Source: Phoronis australis
Taxonomy: Eukaryota; Phoronida; Phoronidae
Length of the DNA: 60,000 nt
Direction: 5' to 3'
NCBI GenBank assembly: GCA_002633005.1
Contig: NMRA01000089.1
Span: 498,001-558,000 of the forward strand
A model generated the notes under the pieces. It saw only the letters and a program-made list of their open reading frames with translations. It ran no database searches and had not been told where the DNA came from. The translations under genes and the position numbers were made by a program. Below, piece after piece: positions 35,824-46,411 of this stretch. How positions within the stretch are numbered: the first letter of the stretch is position 1; each line of letters begins with the position of its first letter.

Positions 35824-36848
35824 TATGCGCCCACATATTTATATGTGGACGCATTATGCCGTCATCTCCGTCCGTCCGTACGGGCGGCGTCCGTCCGGCC
35901 TCCGCTGCTCTATCTCCAAAACCCTTTGACATATGTTCATGAAATTTGGCACATATGTTCCATTCATGAATGGGACGGCATGTGCGAACTTTCGGACAGA
36001 TCCGAGTAACGGTGTGCCCCCTAGTGGCAATTTTAGTTTTTTACGCTTACCTTTGTATCTTCAAAAGTCCTGAACGGATTTTCATGAAATTTGGTACGTA
36101 GGCACTTAGTGAGATGACGCCATCCTCCCGTTTTCAGATGGATTCGAAATAGTTTGCGCCACCTAGTGGCCATTTTTAGTGTTTTCGAGTGTGTTTTTGT
36201 GCGTCAACCCCTCTATCAACCAAACCGCTCAAAGGATGATTGTGAAAATTGGCATGTATATGCTTACTATGTAGAGGACGGTTGACGATGATTTTCCGAT
36301 GATTTTGACTACTGTGGCGCCTCCTAGTGGCAGTTTTTTTTGCGCCCATGGCTGTATATCCCAAACCGTTTGCAGGATCTTTACTAAATTTAGCAAGTGT
36401 ATTTATGTGATGTTGACAACGGACGATGACGACTTTAGGATGATTCTGACTACCGGTATGCCTCTAGTGGCAATTTAAATATTTCACATTGACCTCTGTA
36501 TTTTCATAGGTCTTCAGGTGTATACTTTGTGTTACTTCGTGACTATGAAGGAAAAGTTCCAAGTAGAAATTTGTTTCTGGCATTCTAATGCTGTGCTAAT
36601 CTCGTATGTTGGTAAATTTGTTTTTAATTCTATGTTTCTGTGGTGCTTTAAGCAACTGATGCATAGGATGTGCTTGTATTATGAAGATCACTCACATTTT
36701 GAAACCTAGCCTATTGAGGAGACAATGACCATGCCTTTCCATTTTGCAAAGTACAACATACTACATATATGCTCTCTACTGGCCACTTTATGGTACCAAT
36801 AAACAACCCTAGAAGGATACCGTATATACGGTGCAATTGTGGGCGCAT
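35824..36848 (+). mobile_element. Tandem-core element, copy 3 (best preserved ends)
   Basis: The left end ATGCGCCCACATATTTATAT continues GTGGACGCAT, itself a near-palindrome, into a CCGTCCGTCCG-rich flank. Core blocks (TAGTGGC) lie near 36020, 36164, 36326 and 36464, with a weaker one near 36776. The right flank ends TGTGGGCGCAT, the inverse of the left end. It is followed by CAACGCTCTGCGTTG, a perfect 6-bp stem with a 3-base loop, then CTCTTGTTT. Copies 1 and 4 keep traces of the same post-terminal hairpin. Internal cores match units of copy 1 closely. No coding capacity. Confidence 0.8.
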
Positions 36849-37949
36849 TTCAACGCTCTGCGTTGCTCTTGTTTATTTTTCAAGGGCTTCTACTATTGTG
36901 TTGTGAATGCCAACAGATTTTCAAAACTTTGTCTGGTGGAATCTGTCATACAAAACTTGACTATGGAAAAGCATTTGTTGGATTGGAGAAAGTACTAAAT
37001 TAAATAAAAGTTTACCTGTTGGCCATATTGTGTCCTAAATTGATGAGGTTTTACAGTATATTTTCTGTTGGTTGTCCCAAGCACCGTAACTCATTTGAGA
37101 TCCAACGTGTATGAAAGCTTTTAATTTTGGAGCCGTCACAAAGTGCCATTCATTTCCAATCCCAAAAACCACTTCTTATCTAACACTAAAGTTGAGATCA
37201 TTTTTATAGTCCACACTAAGTCGTCTTTAAATCAAAGTTTGATAAAATGCAGGTTTATAATCACTTTAATATAAGTCGAACTGTAGGTTAAACATTTCTC
37301 TGCAAAATTGTAGCTGCCCGCAAAGTAAATACAGAAAATTCTGAAAGAGCACAGAACTCTGCAAACAACGCTGTTTACAAAATTCAATATGGATTTGTAG
37401 AGTGGTCAGTGTTGCTCTTGACTTTATTTTCACATCATAAAATCATCTCTCTTTTGTTGCGCAGAGAGAAAATGTATTGTATGATTGACCGTTAGTTGTC
37501 TAACTGCTGAGAGCTGCTAACGCACTTTTGAGCTGAAGCCGACATGTGGAGAACATTTTGTTGCACTTCTTTTGGGTTCTCAATTTTTATGTCTAAATAT
37601 GCAACTTTCTATGCAACAGTAAAGCTCTATTTCAATCAGAATGAAAAACAGCTTGCTAATTTTTGTGTAGAATAGTAATTGACATGACAGCAGTGTAAAA
37701 CTGCAGGTCATCTTCCCCAGGATGCACAGCATTGTGGGTAAGTACCACAGAATCACAGATGGCGCTGTAGTCTTCCAGAAAATAACATTGTCTTTGATGG
37801 ATTCACAATACTTTGCAACTTTAGTAGGGCTGAAATAAGTTGACCGATTCCATTATATTGTTATCCAACACTTTTGGCTAGAATGAAAACTAAGTGAAGA
37901 GCCAGGGTGTACGACAGCTGCGAGCTGAGCTTTCTGAGTTTTGTGAACA
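36849..37949. other. No gene recognised
   Basis: Anonymous AT-rich sequence. GCATTGTGGGTAAGTACC near 37729-37746 matches a donor, but no exon could be framed. Confidence 0.4.
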
Positions 37950-38078
37950 ATGGGTGAGCTCGGGTCAAGTCATGAAAATTCCATTCATTTAATGAACTTG
38001 CCACTTAAGTTCATTCAATTGTTCTCGCATAAGTTGGCGCCGTGAACTGTCGGCTCAACTATCATTCACACGAAGCAG
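37950..38078 (+). other. Possible 5' exon with short upstream ORF and donor
   Basis: An ATG in good context (GAACAATGG at 37950) opens a 31-codon frame to 38045. A strong donor, GAAGCAG|GTAAGG, lies at 38079. The pattern suits a 5' leader exon, and the next plus-strand candidate start is at 39282. No promoter motif was seen. Confidence 0.2.
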
Positions 38079-39281
38079 GTAAGGACTCGGCTTCATTAGG
38101 CCAAGTATTTTTATGGAAGTGTACACGTGCATGTTAAGTTTAACTGTCTACATCTTCGTTATTAATGTTGTCGTACAAAGGTACAAGAACATAAATTTTT
38201 TCTTGGTGGGATTTTTAGATAAAGAGAGGAAATAATACACAATAAGTGTCTGATCCATGAAGACTCTCAAACAGAACTTCAAATGCACAGATATAGTGTA
38301 AGGATCTGCACAACTAATTGAACAACTCTCGTGTCAATTTTTTGATATAAAAGCTACAATTCTTGCATTGCATCCTTGTTTTGTGATAATGCTTACCGTT
38401 ATTTATGTGTCGGTGGTCTTCTCACTCCGACTTCATAATCTTCTAATCTTTTTATTTTAGAAAAAATGCCAAAATTGTAATTTCTTAATTTCCAAACTGA
38501 TTGCATTGTTAAAATGCTAAAAATTCACTAAAGTATTTTTTATGATTAGTGCAAACCATTCTTGAAAGATGAAGTCGGTTTTTCAAGGTTTATTTCAGTT
38601 TTGTGAGAAATTTGATCTGGACTTATTTGAGAATTTTAAGTAACATTTTTTGCACACTGATGATTTTTTCAAGCTTCTGAGACTCCTGTTGGTGTGTGTC
38701 AATTATTGATACGGGGTACCGTATAAATGGCAAGAAATTTTGGACAAAATCCAGTCCACGTATGTGACTGGTTGAATCCCAATCCATCTCTTCTGTTTCA
38801 GAATGGATGCCATGACTTTCAACAATACATTCCTTCACACCACATTCAAACCGGGTTTTTATTTGTCATTCAGATCAAAGTATGACCATTCCTCACAGCT
38901 AGTGAACACTTTGAAGTCATAGCTGTGTTGTCAATGTTAAGTTAATCATGCTGTCAGAGATAGTTTTGCCTGCACAGATTTGTGAACACTCACCAAACTT
39001 TATTCCATAAATCACATTGGCATAGCTGTCCTTAGGGTGCACAAGGTTTTGTCTCAATTAGCTTACAGGTTTAGTAAAGAGTTCCCACAATGAGTTTTTG
39101 TAGTTTTTGAGGTTTCAGTTTGCTAATATGAAATGAATACCATAAAATCTAACTAAATAAGCACTTTTTATGCCAAATAGTTGTGATTTTTTTAATTTTG
39201 AAGACAAATTAATTATTTACAAGTTTCCTGCCAAACGATATAATGGGTGGAAGATGTTTGGTCACTTGACAATCAATTGCA
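38079..39281. other. No secure gene
   Basis: A minus-strand frame of about 80 codons (38623 to about 38880, containing DWDSTSHIRGLDFVQNF) is open but lacks an ATG start and an acceptor, so I do not call it. Confidence 0.35.
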
Positions 39282-39497
39282 ATGGCGGAACACAGCAGAT
39301 CAGAAGACGCGAGGACGATTTTGAGCGAGATCTGGACAATTGCTATGCAGACAGAGAAGAGAGAGGATACGGACATCACACTCAAGAACTTGAAGAATAA
39401 GACAATGAATTCGATTTCCCACTTAGTGAACTTTCGTCGGCTTTTGAGGCCGTATGAACTCGACCCACTTTACAAGAAATGCTGCAGACATATGTGA
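39282..39497 (+). CDS. Small ORF or first coding exon (71 codons), unidentified
   Basis: The ATG context is strong (TTGCAATGGCGG). The frame begins MAEHSRSEDARTILSEIWTI, is highly charged and hydrophilic, and ends LDPLYKKCCRHM before TGA. Codon content is more protein-like than the surrounding DNA. The last codons overlap a good donor, CATAT|GTGAGC at 39494, so the true model may be an exon 39282-39493 spliced onward. I know of no family that matches. A 5' leader exon at 37950-38078 is possible. An alternative is a fragment of a transposon-encoded protein, given the THAP remnant 0.3 kb away on the other strand. Confidence 0.4.
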   Translation: MAEHSRSEDARTILSEIWTIAMQTEKREDTDITLKNLKNKTMNSISHLVNFRRLLRPYELDPLYKKCCRHM

Positions 39498-39769
39498 GCC
39501 ACACCAGCTGAACTAAGGGGTGGTCAATTTTCACAAAATAGACACTGACAAAGGCCACAGTAAACCTGGGTCACTTATTAAGTATTCACTATTGCCATGA
39601 TATAATGAGCCCATGATCTAAACACACTGCCTAAGACTACTACCTGTCATAGCACTCGATCTGGGCCGGGTCCTGGCATCACTCGCCTTAGAATGAAAGC
39701 AGTTTGTTCGTAATATATAAAATTTTTGCAAAACACAAGGTGGCATGTCCTTTATTGTATCGCCATTTT
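39498..39769. other. Spacer between small ORF and THAP remnant
   Basis: No feature recognised. Overlapping minus frames continue from the THAP remnant. Confidence 0.4.
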
Positions 39770-39985
39770 TGTGTTTAGTGGAAACACAATTCTTTGAAAT
39801 GTGCCGAACAAAGTGTGGCTCACGACTTAATCGCATGTTTCACACTTATTTCCACACTCTTGTGCAGCGCACAAACTGATGCCATTTCTTTGCAACTTTC
39901 ACGTATTTAGAAAATTTGAACACAGAGACGTTCTCAGTCAAGTTGCTGTTACTACAGCCCCACAAACACAACTTTTCATGTCTGA
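39770..39985 (-). pseudogene. THAP-type zinc-finger remnant with frame breaks
   Basis: Translating the minus strand gives KLCLWGCSNSN, then VSVFKFSKYVKVAKKWHQFV, and in another frame ATLCSAHFKELCF. This fits the C2CH THAP finger: C-x3-C, the conserved Trp in KKW, and C-x2-HF about 48 residues later. THAP fingers bind DNA and occur in P-element-type transposases and in host proteins. The copy is broken. The frame shifts after TRVWK, a TGA interrupts just before ATLCSAHF, and the ATG (39978-39980) lies out of frame with the finger. The conserved Pro after the aromatic block is Ser here. A pyrimidine-rich acceptor-like tract (GCCTTTTTCAG) lies immediately upstream. It is probably a decayed exon or transposon relic; assembly errors could mimic the breaks. 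Confidence 0.55.
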
Positions 39986-40989
39986 AAAAGGCTGCTCTCC
40001 GCGGACTTTCCTCGCAACTCCTCAGTATCGCACTGGTAAAAACGCCAACACAGTGGAGATGGTCTTCCATTCATTACGTACAACATCGATAACAGAAAAA
40101 TAAATATATTTTTTTAATTTTTGCTTGTTTTTTAGCAACAGGTATACTAAAGGCTATTTAAATCCGTTAAGGTGTATTTAATAAAATTCTTTTTGAGACA
40201 CAGGGTCATGATGGGAACCCTTTAAAAGAGGTGTTAATGTGGAAAACAGTTCTTAGTTGTTCAGAGTCTCCTCATACAGAATAGTCTCATCTGAATGTTC
40301 TAGCAGCAGGCTTGCTAAACACCTAATGTGGTATCTGCACTTTTGCCAAAATATCACGTGACTCTGGCATACCTGTCACATTGGCGTCAGAGGTAAATAC
40401 GGCTGAAAAAGTGAAAGAAACCCGATTTTTTTAAATATAAACTCATCATAGCGTTGAATGAGACTGTGGCTAACTATGGTCTTGGAAAGTGAATTTCAAC
40501 ATTGCCTCTTAAGTTTTTATTGCACTGTACAGGACAGTCAATCGTAATTTACTTTAATTGCACTGCGACTCAAAATTGATCCAAGTTCAACCTTTGAAAG
40601 CATGTCTTACAGTTTGAAAAAGAAATCTACTGCAAATTTCTAGAAGGAAATAGAACCCTATCATGGCAAGGAATATTATGAGACCAATTTTGTAAAGGAA
40701 GCAAACTTAATTAGTTTTTCTTAGCGAGCTGAATTGGGTGAAATGCACCTTTAAAAGTTACCCACAGTCTGTTTTTCATAACTTAAATCATGACCATTAG
40801 TCAAATTGAAAATATACCAAGTTCTAATCGCTAGTAATACTTGATGACATTGAACATTTTGTAGCTATTAATATGATGGCCATGCAGAATTGTTAACAGA
40901 AATAATCTATTTCCTCATATTTCTAATGTTTGTTAATGCTCTTGGTAACAAATAATATTGCCGATGTATATAACGATGAACAAAAACGT
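39986..40989. other. No gene; contains a relative of the 46.3-kb hairpin repeat
   Basis: Both strands are open at 39846-40103, with no domain beyond the THAP remnant. At 40647-40687 GAAATAGAACCCTATCATGG then CAAGGAATATTATGAGACC matches 46381-46420. Confidence 0.4.
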
Positions 40990-41388
40990 CAGGGCCCGGT
41001 CTCCAATCTTTTTACTTGAAATGGAACTCGAAATTAGGTTTGTCATTTTCTACTCTACTTTTGGGCGAACTGAAGATAAGTGTCTATTATTGCTGAGTAC
41101 ACAATAACTTACTTAGATAATTTATTGCCCTTAGTTCACAGTTTGTTAACCCAATATTAAAGCAATAAGTTCGAGTTTGAACTCGAAATTTGAGTTTTTA
41201 CTCGAGTTTGAAGCACGAATATAAGGGTCTTCAAGGGCAAACTTGAACTAGAAACTCCTATGCATAAACTATAATGTATTCGAGAACAGTCTGATAACCA
41301 ATTATCTTAAGTTCGCACAGAAGGAGCAGAGAAATTGCCAAAAATAGTTTCGAGTTCGTTTCGAGTACAAAGATTAGAGACCGGGCCC
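40990..41388. mobile_element. MITE-like element with about 41-bp terminal inverted repeats
   Basis: The left end CAGGGCCCGGTCTCCAATCT, continuing to GAACTCGAAA, is mirrored at 41346-41388 by TTTCGAGTTCGTTTCGAGTA to AGAGACCGGGCCCAG. The interior is about 310 bases, repeats TTCGAGTTTGAACTCGAA-type palindromes and has no coding frame. CAGGG ends recall hAT elements, but I could not find an 8-bp target duplication. Confidence 0.75.
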
Positions 41389-42120
41389 AGGACTAAGATG
41401 TTCAACGCACCTAGGGACCAATGCACACATGTTTTTGTAAATGTTGATTTGTTGAAATTGACATTGTTGGGGACAGCGAAGTACATGATTAGAGTAACTC
41501 TGGAGTTTATATCCTGGATATGAAAGAATTTTCCCTGTATACCGTTTGGTGAGTGCAGTGTAAATTGAACATACTTGAGTCTAGGTTTGTTTACTGACCA
41601 AACTGAAATTTGTGTACATTACAGACACATTAAGTGATATTTTTGCTGAGGGCTTTCAGTTTCTCAGGTGAAAAGTCTCCTTGGTGTATTTTCACATCAT
41701 GTGTTTTAAACCCATGTCCACTTTAATCAAACCAAAGAAACAGTTGAATTTCACCACTTGGGAGGCCTAATTTATCAGTACCTAATTAAACTATAGTGAC
41801 ATATTTCTTGTTGAGATAGTATTTATTCATTTTCTCTTTTGTTCAATTAGTAAATGGCTATTTGTGCTAAACATTTTTATGTAAGCTAATGCATAATATA
41901 TAGTATAGCAAGTAATTAATATTGATAAACTGTAAAATGGTTTACGGTTTCATGTTGAGATGGTAATCTGATGTTAGACTCCTAGTATGCTGTGGGGTGA
42001 GTTTCCCGATTTCACTGATCGGGAGCTGGGGGTATAGCTGTGTCGTCATCAATTTGACAGTAGGGCCTATCCCATACAGTTAACTTTACTACAATCAAAC
42101 AAGCTATCCTGAAGTTATGC
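41389..42120. other. No gene recognised
   Basis: Anonymous sequence, and the presumed unoccupied flank of the LINE insertion that follows. Confidence 0.4.
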
Positions 42121-43081
42121 ATGAGTGTTCGCATGAGTGTTTCAAAGACTTAGCAGGTGCTCGTGGACTGTCGCTGCTGTTAACGCAACCATGGGTCTCA
42201 TTGGCGAACACATGATCGCGCAAGATGCTGCTTGGCTGCCAGTACAAGAACTTGGTGAGGAACCGAATGTCATCATTGCTTTCAACAGGGAAGCTCGGGA
42301 ATGGCCTCCTGGAGTAGCCCAAGCATTGTGCCGTCAGCAATGTCGTGATCTTGGCGGTATTAATGCCATCATTGTAGCAACTGATGGATCCTTCGATGGT
42401 GAAACTAATCGTGCGGGATGGGGCTATCAAATACGCTGTGCTAACAACGTCATTGCGGAAGGTAGTGGCTGCCACCATATATCCACAAGCAGTACGCGGA
42501 TGGAGTTTGAGGCTATACAACGAGCCCTAACCAAGCTGTCACTCCTAGACCTGGAGAATCACACCATTATCTTTGCCACCGATTCCATGGCAGTGTTGAT
42601 GAAAGTTCAATCTGGAAACCTCCCAGCCAACTGGGGTGTCTTCCGATCACGCCACCCTCATCATGTAGTGATCTGGTCTTTCGTACCTGGCCACGCCGGT
42701 GTCTTGATTAATGAGCGTGCAGATTACGGTACCTCGCTGGCTCATTCACCACCAACCAACCCCTCTACTTATATTCGGCTGACGTTAAGCTGCTGGCCCG
42801 CAAACGCAACCTCGAGCAGACTGCATCCCAGCTGGCTGAGTTCAATGATGGCAGCCGCCTGCTTGAAGCCGGTATTATTTATGGCCATGCTGTGAAGAGT
42901 CACAAGAAGAGCCGTGCCCGAGTGCTGTCTAATCAAATGCTTACAGGCAACGTCAGTCCTGGAGTTCTGCGCCTTCTGCTGTCACGGGGATGGTCTGGGG
43001 AGGGGATTAATGCACCAGCATATCCCCAATGATCCTGTCCGTGACAGGTATTACTGGTATTACAGGTATGAGTGTTCGCAT
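42121..43081 (+). mobile_element. 5'-truncated LINE insertion with 14-bp target-site duplication
   Basis: ATGAGTGTTCGCAT occurs at 42121-42134 and again at 43068-43081, exactly flanking a segment that codes for the C-terminal part of a retrotransposon polyprotein. Just before the right copy is a short tandem tail (AGGTATTACTGGTATTACAGGT), as many LINEs have at their 3' end. Coding starts at or near the first inserted base and has no reverse transcriptase, so the copy is 5'-truncated, as is usual for target-primed insertion. The 3' untranslated part is only about 35 bases. Confidence 0.7.
42137..43032 (+). pseudogene. LINE polyprotein C-terminus with RNase H domain, frameshifted
   Basis: One frame is open from 42137 to beyond 42770. 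It contains an RNase H fold with all key residues: Asp in VATDGS (codon 83), Glu in RMEFEA (123), Asp in FATDS (149), His in VPGHAG (186) and Asp in NERAD (196). RNase H removes the RNA strand during element replication and is typical of I-group and related LINEs. At about 42770-42776 the frame shifts by two bases, apparently an extra AT in TATAT. The new frame continues SADVKLLARKRNLEQT to APAYPQ and a TGA at 43030-43032. No eukaryotic start codon fits the beginning; an in-frame TGA precedes it and the first in-frame ATG is at 42191. The fragment is therefore a relic, although recent enough to keep its domain. The opposite-strand frame 42104-42520 is a shadow. Confidence 0.75.
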
Positions 43082-44002
43082 CAACTTCGGTGTCCTGATT
43101 CAGCGAAGCTATCGCAACGTGGCACTAATATGATCTTCATCTTTTGGACTCTCAAGTGATTTTTTACCTTTTTAAGGAAAGAATCCAGGAACCATGGACA
43201 AACTGAAACAGAATGCTTATGCTACCAAAATGACAAATACTGAAACAAAATATTAACCAGTTAGCATTTGCAGTGACACCAGCTGATAACTCTGATGGCA
43301 TCGAAGTTACGTGTTCTCATTATACCGAAGAATTTACACTTCGTTGTTTACCAGCTTTTTTATCTTTGATAAAAGACCGAAGTTAAGATTTCCCGCTGTA
43401 ACAGTAATACCGAAGATTCTGAGGCAGTGGGAAAGGCCTTAGTGATAACAAGGGGAGAAAGTTGACTAACCAATGTTTACATGGTCCAGCTCTGTTATTG
43501 TCTGCCTTCAGCTGATTAGCTCACATAATGCATCAATAATGTTGTAAACTGTGCCCCTGTTGCTAATCGGCCCCTGTTGCTAATCGATATTTAAAAAATA
43601 CTATTTCCAAACGACGTCCAACGAATCTTGTGGAGACGATTTGCTTTTTTATGACAATACTATTAACAGAAATAGACATAACCTTCACCCACTGATTCCT
43701 TTGGGTGATTTTAAGGTCTGATCCCTCATACTGCCACAGCCTTGTGTACCTAGACAATAAGTTTATTTGTCATGTTTAATTGAACACTAGCTGCCCCCCC
43801 CATGGTTTTGCATATAAGTCAGTAAAACAAGCATATTCCCTATTGTGGGTTGTAAGACATAGATCTTAGCAGTGCACTCAGGAAGCTAATTTGTTTGTAA
43901 ACAGTGAAGTCTTGTACTTAGGTGTAATGAATGGTTTGTAAATATTCTGGTGTGACCACATAGCATCATGTAGAAAGAAAAAGAAATTATGAAGAGTGTA
44001 GG
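43082..44002. other. No gene recognised
   Basis: Anonymous. A C-tract lies at 43793-43800, and CCCCTGTTGCTAATCG is duplicated in tandem at 43553-43585. Confidence 0.4.
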
Positions 44003-44251
44003 GATTTTCTCGTGACAAAACGCGGGCGAAATGTGACAAAACAAAGGCGATAATTGCTGCGAAGCCGAGTACCAAGTTTGGCGGCAACAGGCCCCAAGAA
44101 GTACGTATGCGGAGGAAGCCAGAGGTAGTGAAATTGAACCGACAGACTGACGTCACCAAGGCCAAAGGGCAGTACGAAACTTGCCAGCCTCCCTCCAAGT
44201 CCGCAAAAAAACGGCCTGCGCGAGACAATGAACACTTCGAATCTAAATAAA
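44003..44251 (+). CDS. Exon-like open frame in a CpG-bearing patch
   Basis: After a TAG ending near 44001, one plus frame is open for 82 codons to TAA. It reads GFSRDKTRAKCDKTKAIIAA, later RMRRKPEVVKLNRQTDVTKA, and ends PARDNEHFESK. It is strongly basic and hydrophilic, unlike the T-rich translations nearby. The only ATG is internal (context GTACGTATGC). AG at the upstream TAG could serve as an acceptor, but its tract is purine-rich. The patch (about 43980-44340) is richer in CpG and contains a full CRE palindrome TGACGTCA at 44148-44155, so a promoter or first-exon role is the alternative. A 177-codon minus frame across the same DNA is open mainly because the patch is stop-poor. Confidence 0.3.
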
Positions 44252-46017
44252 GGCGACGTGCACTACCTGGGACAAAGGTGGTGCCGAGATGGGCGCATCG
44301 AAGTCTGTAGTGGAGCGGGGGAAATGCAATTCGTGTGAACTTTTTGTTTTTTAAAGATGATTCTAGATGAGATTGTGATCTTGATCTTAACAGTACTGAG
44401 AAATGGTACATCAGGTGACAAGTCTGCTATAGTAACAGATTTTGCTGTTTGCCCAACTAGTTTATAAATAAACTCATTTTTGATGTATATTTTACCAAGT
44501 TTTAATACTATCATGGTTACATTCTGTGCACAATGCTCGTACTTCTCATGGCATTGTTACATGCATCTTATTATCTTGGAACATTACAGACTCAGCATCA
44601 AAAAGCCATAAACTATTGTTAACTAAGCTATGCTCAGCTTCAACTGGACAGGGTAATTGGTTTCTGCTGAGATAAATATATTAAATGGACAAAGCATTCC
44701 CACACAACTTTCCATGCATAAGTGGCCGTGCTCATGTTGCAAGTGTGAGACTTGCAGGATTTTTCTCCATAAATTAGATTAAATTAGAAAAAAAAAATAA
44801 AAAGAATATACAATTTCAAAGTAGTTGTGCTCCTTCTACTAAAACAGCTCAGTTATTTACGGTTTTGCGATGGGCCAGTCAGCGGTATGCGCAAACTTAA
44901 TTACCAAGGTAGTAAATTACACTCATGCACTTAATGTTTTATATATGCTGCAGTTTCTTTAAGTAAAATGCAGCACTCTGGGGTTACATCCACCACTCAG
45001 TGAACTGGAAGAATGAGTTTGCCATCACAATGAGCCATGTTTACATTATGCTTTTAACGCAGCAAGTTGAAGATTTTTCTTATTTACATTACAAGTGGAC
45101 CAAATGCTAATAATTTGCTGTTACTGGCATATTTAGTTGGATTTTAGAGTTGGAAATCATTGAGTAAACCAAACTCATTATTTGTCAGTAGAACCCTGAC
45201 ATGCAATTCTTCATTATGAAGATTATTACGGTAGTTGATGACGTGCTTGCGGGGAGGTGGATGTAATCGGACTATATTTTGTAAGCAGTGCGCTGCTGGG
45301 AATTTAGGTTACCCGCAACCTAAGCTTTGAACTATTAAAACAAACCACACTTTTATAACATTTCCATGTAACATAGTCTTTTTGTAGAGGTTCTAAAGCA
45401 CAAAAATGTTATTGGTGACTTTGATTAAACAACTGTTTGGACTGTGTTCTTTTTATCACAGCAAACCTCAAAACCATCTTCTGTATTGGTCCAGAATTTT
45501 GAACGTTCTTGAAGAGAACTGAATGCGAAAAGGTACCCTAGAAAATCTGGTCTGGAACGTCACACGGGACATTAGTCTATAAAATGTAAACCAATACAAA
45601 AGAACCATCCTGAAATGTCACAGCTCCACTCTCGTTCTAAAGCATTTACCCACAATGCAACAGTCAAGCACTTGTACTGCTTCTTCACAGCAAATGTTCT
45701 TGTCACCATTTCATTTCCTAATGTTTATGATTTCACTTTGAGTTGCAATACTGACATCAAGGATGCAAACAGTGGTTGGTGTACAGTGGGTGTACAATGA
45801 ATTGATCTTCCCTTGTCAATCTATGAGTGGTTGGCATTTTGAAAAGTATGTCAGCCATGCAATGCATTTTCCTGTCTCTGCCAGTTCATTTGAGAACGGG
45901 CCTATTGCACTCCCAATATTGATTACATGTTTGGTATGGTTGTTAGTAGTTTTCAAAAGCTCTGAATGGCTTTTTGAACTTTGATTGATAGGACAGCAAG
46001 CTGTTGTTTTTCATCAG
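44252..46017. other. No gene recognised
   Basis: There is a strong acceptor-like tract at 45448-45465 (GTGTTCTTTTTATCACAG), followed within 20 codons by stops in all frames. No exon is called. Confidence 0.35.
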
Positions 46018-46203
46018 TTTTTGACAAGCTGGGAGTATAAGCATGTAAAGTACAAGTGGATGGAAATGTGTAAGAAAAGACATTTTGAAAGAATGCTTGT
46101 GAGAGGATTTATGTGTTTGTGTCAAAAGAACACAGTTGGGGAACCAAATTCATGTCGCTGTAAAAAAGGAAGACTTGATATCTTAAATAAAATGGAGGTT
46201 TGA
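46018..46203 (+). CDS. Weak candidate terminal exon (62 codons)
   Basis: A CTGTTGTTTTTCATCAG acceptor ends at 46017. The phase-0 frame that follows begins FLTSWEYKHVKYKWMEMCKK and is highly charged, with MCLCQ and SCRCKK cysteine pairs, ending at a TGA. An AATAAA lies inside the last codons (near 46186-46191). The minus strand also has an acceptor-like tract here. I cannot name the protein. Confidence 0.22.
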   Translation, partial: FLTSWEYKHVKYKWMEMCKKRHFERMLVRGFMCLCQKNTVGEPNSCRCKKGRLDILNKMEV

Positions 46204-46343
46204 AGCCACATTTTTTCCAAAAGTCTTACTACTAAATACTCTTTAAAGGAATAGGGACCAGTGTGATTTATTTTAGGCTGAATGAATCGGGCAATTCAAT
46301 TAAATCTGCATTTCGCTAAAAAAACTCATAAAATCAGCCAAAT

Positions 46344-46411
46344 AATATTCCTTACTATGATAGGATTTTGACTTTATTGGGAAATAGAATCTTATCATGG
46401 TTAGGAATATT
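46344..46411. repeat. Imperfect 25-bp hairpin, dispersed
   Basis: AATATTCCTTACTATGATAG and the inverse CTTATCATGGTTAGGAATAT flank an approximately 20-base loop. The right half and its flank recur at 40647-40687. Confidence 0.65.

Noticed and set aside
38623-38886. Minus-strand open frame with DWDSTSHIRGLDFVQNF
   Set aside because: No ATG, no acceptor tract, no known motif; could not be linked to the THAP remnant.
42104-42520. 138-codon minus-strand frame
   Set aside because: It is antisense to the LINE RNase H coding sequence, which has all family motifs.
43878-44411. 177-codon minus-strand frame
   Set aside because: No motif. The region is stop-poor in several frames because of its base composition, and the plus-strand frame has a more protein-like make-up.
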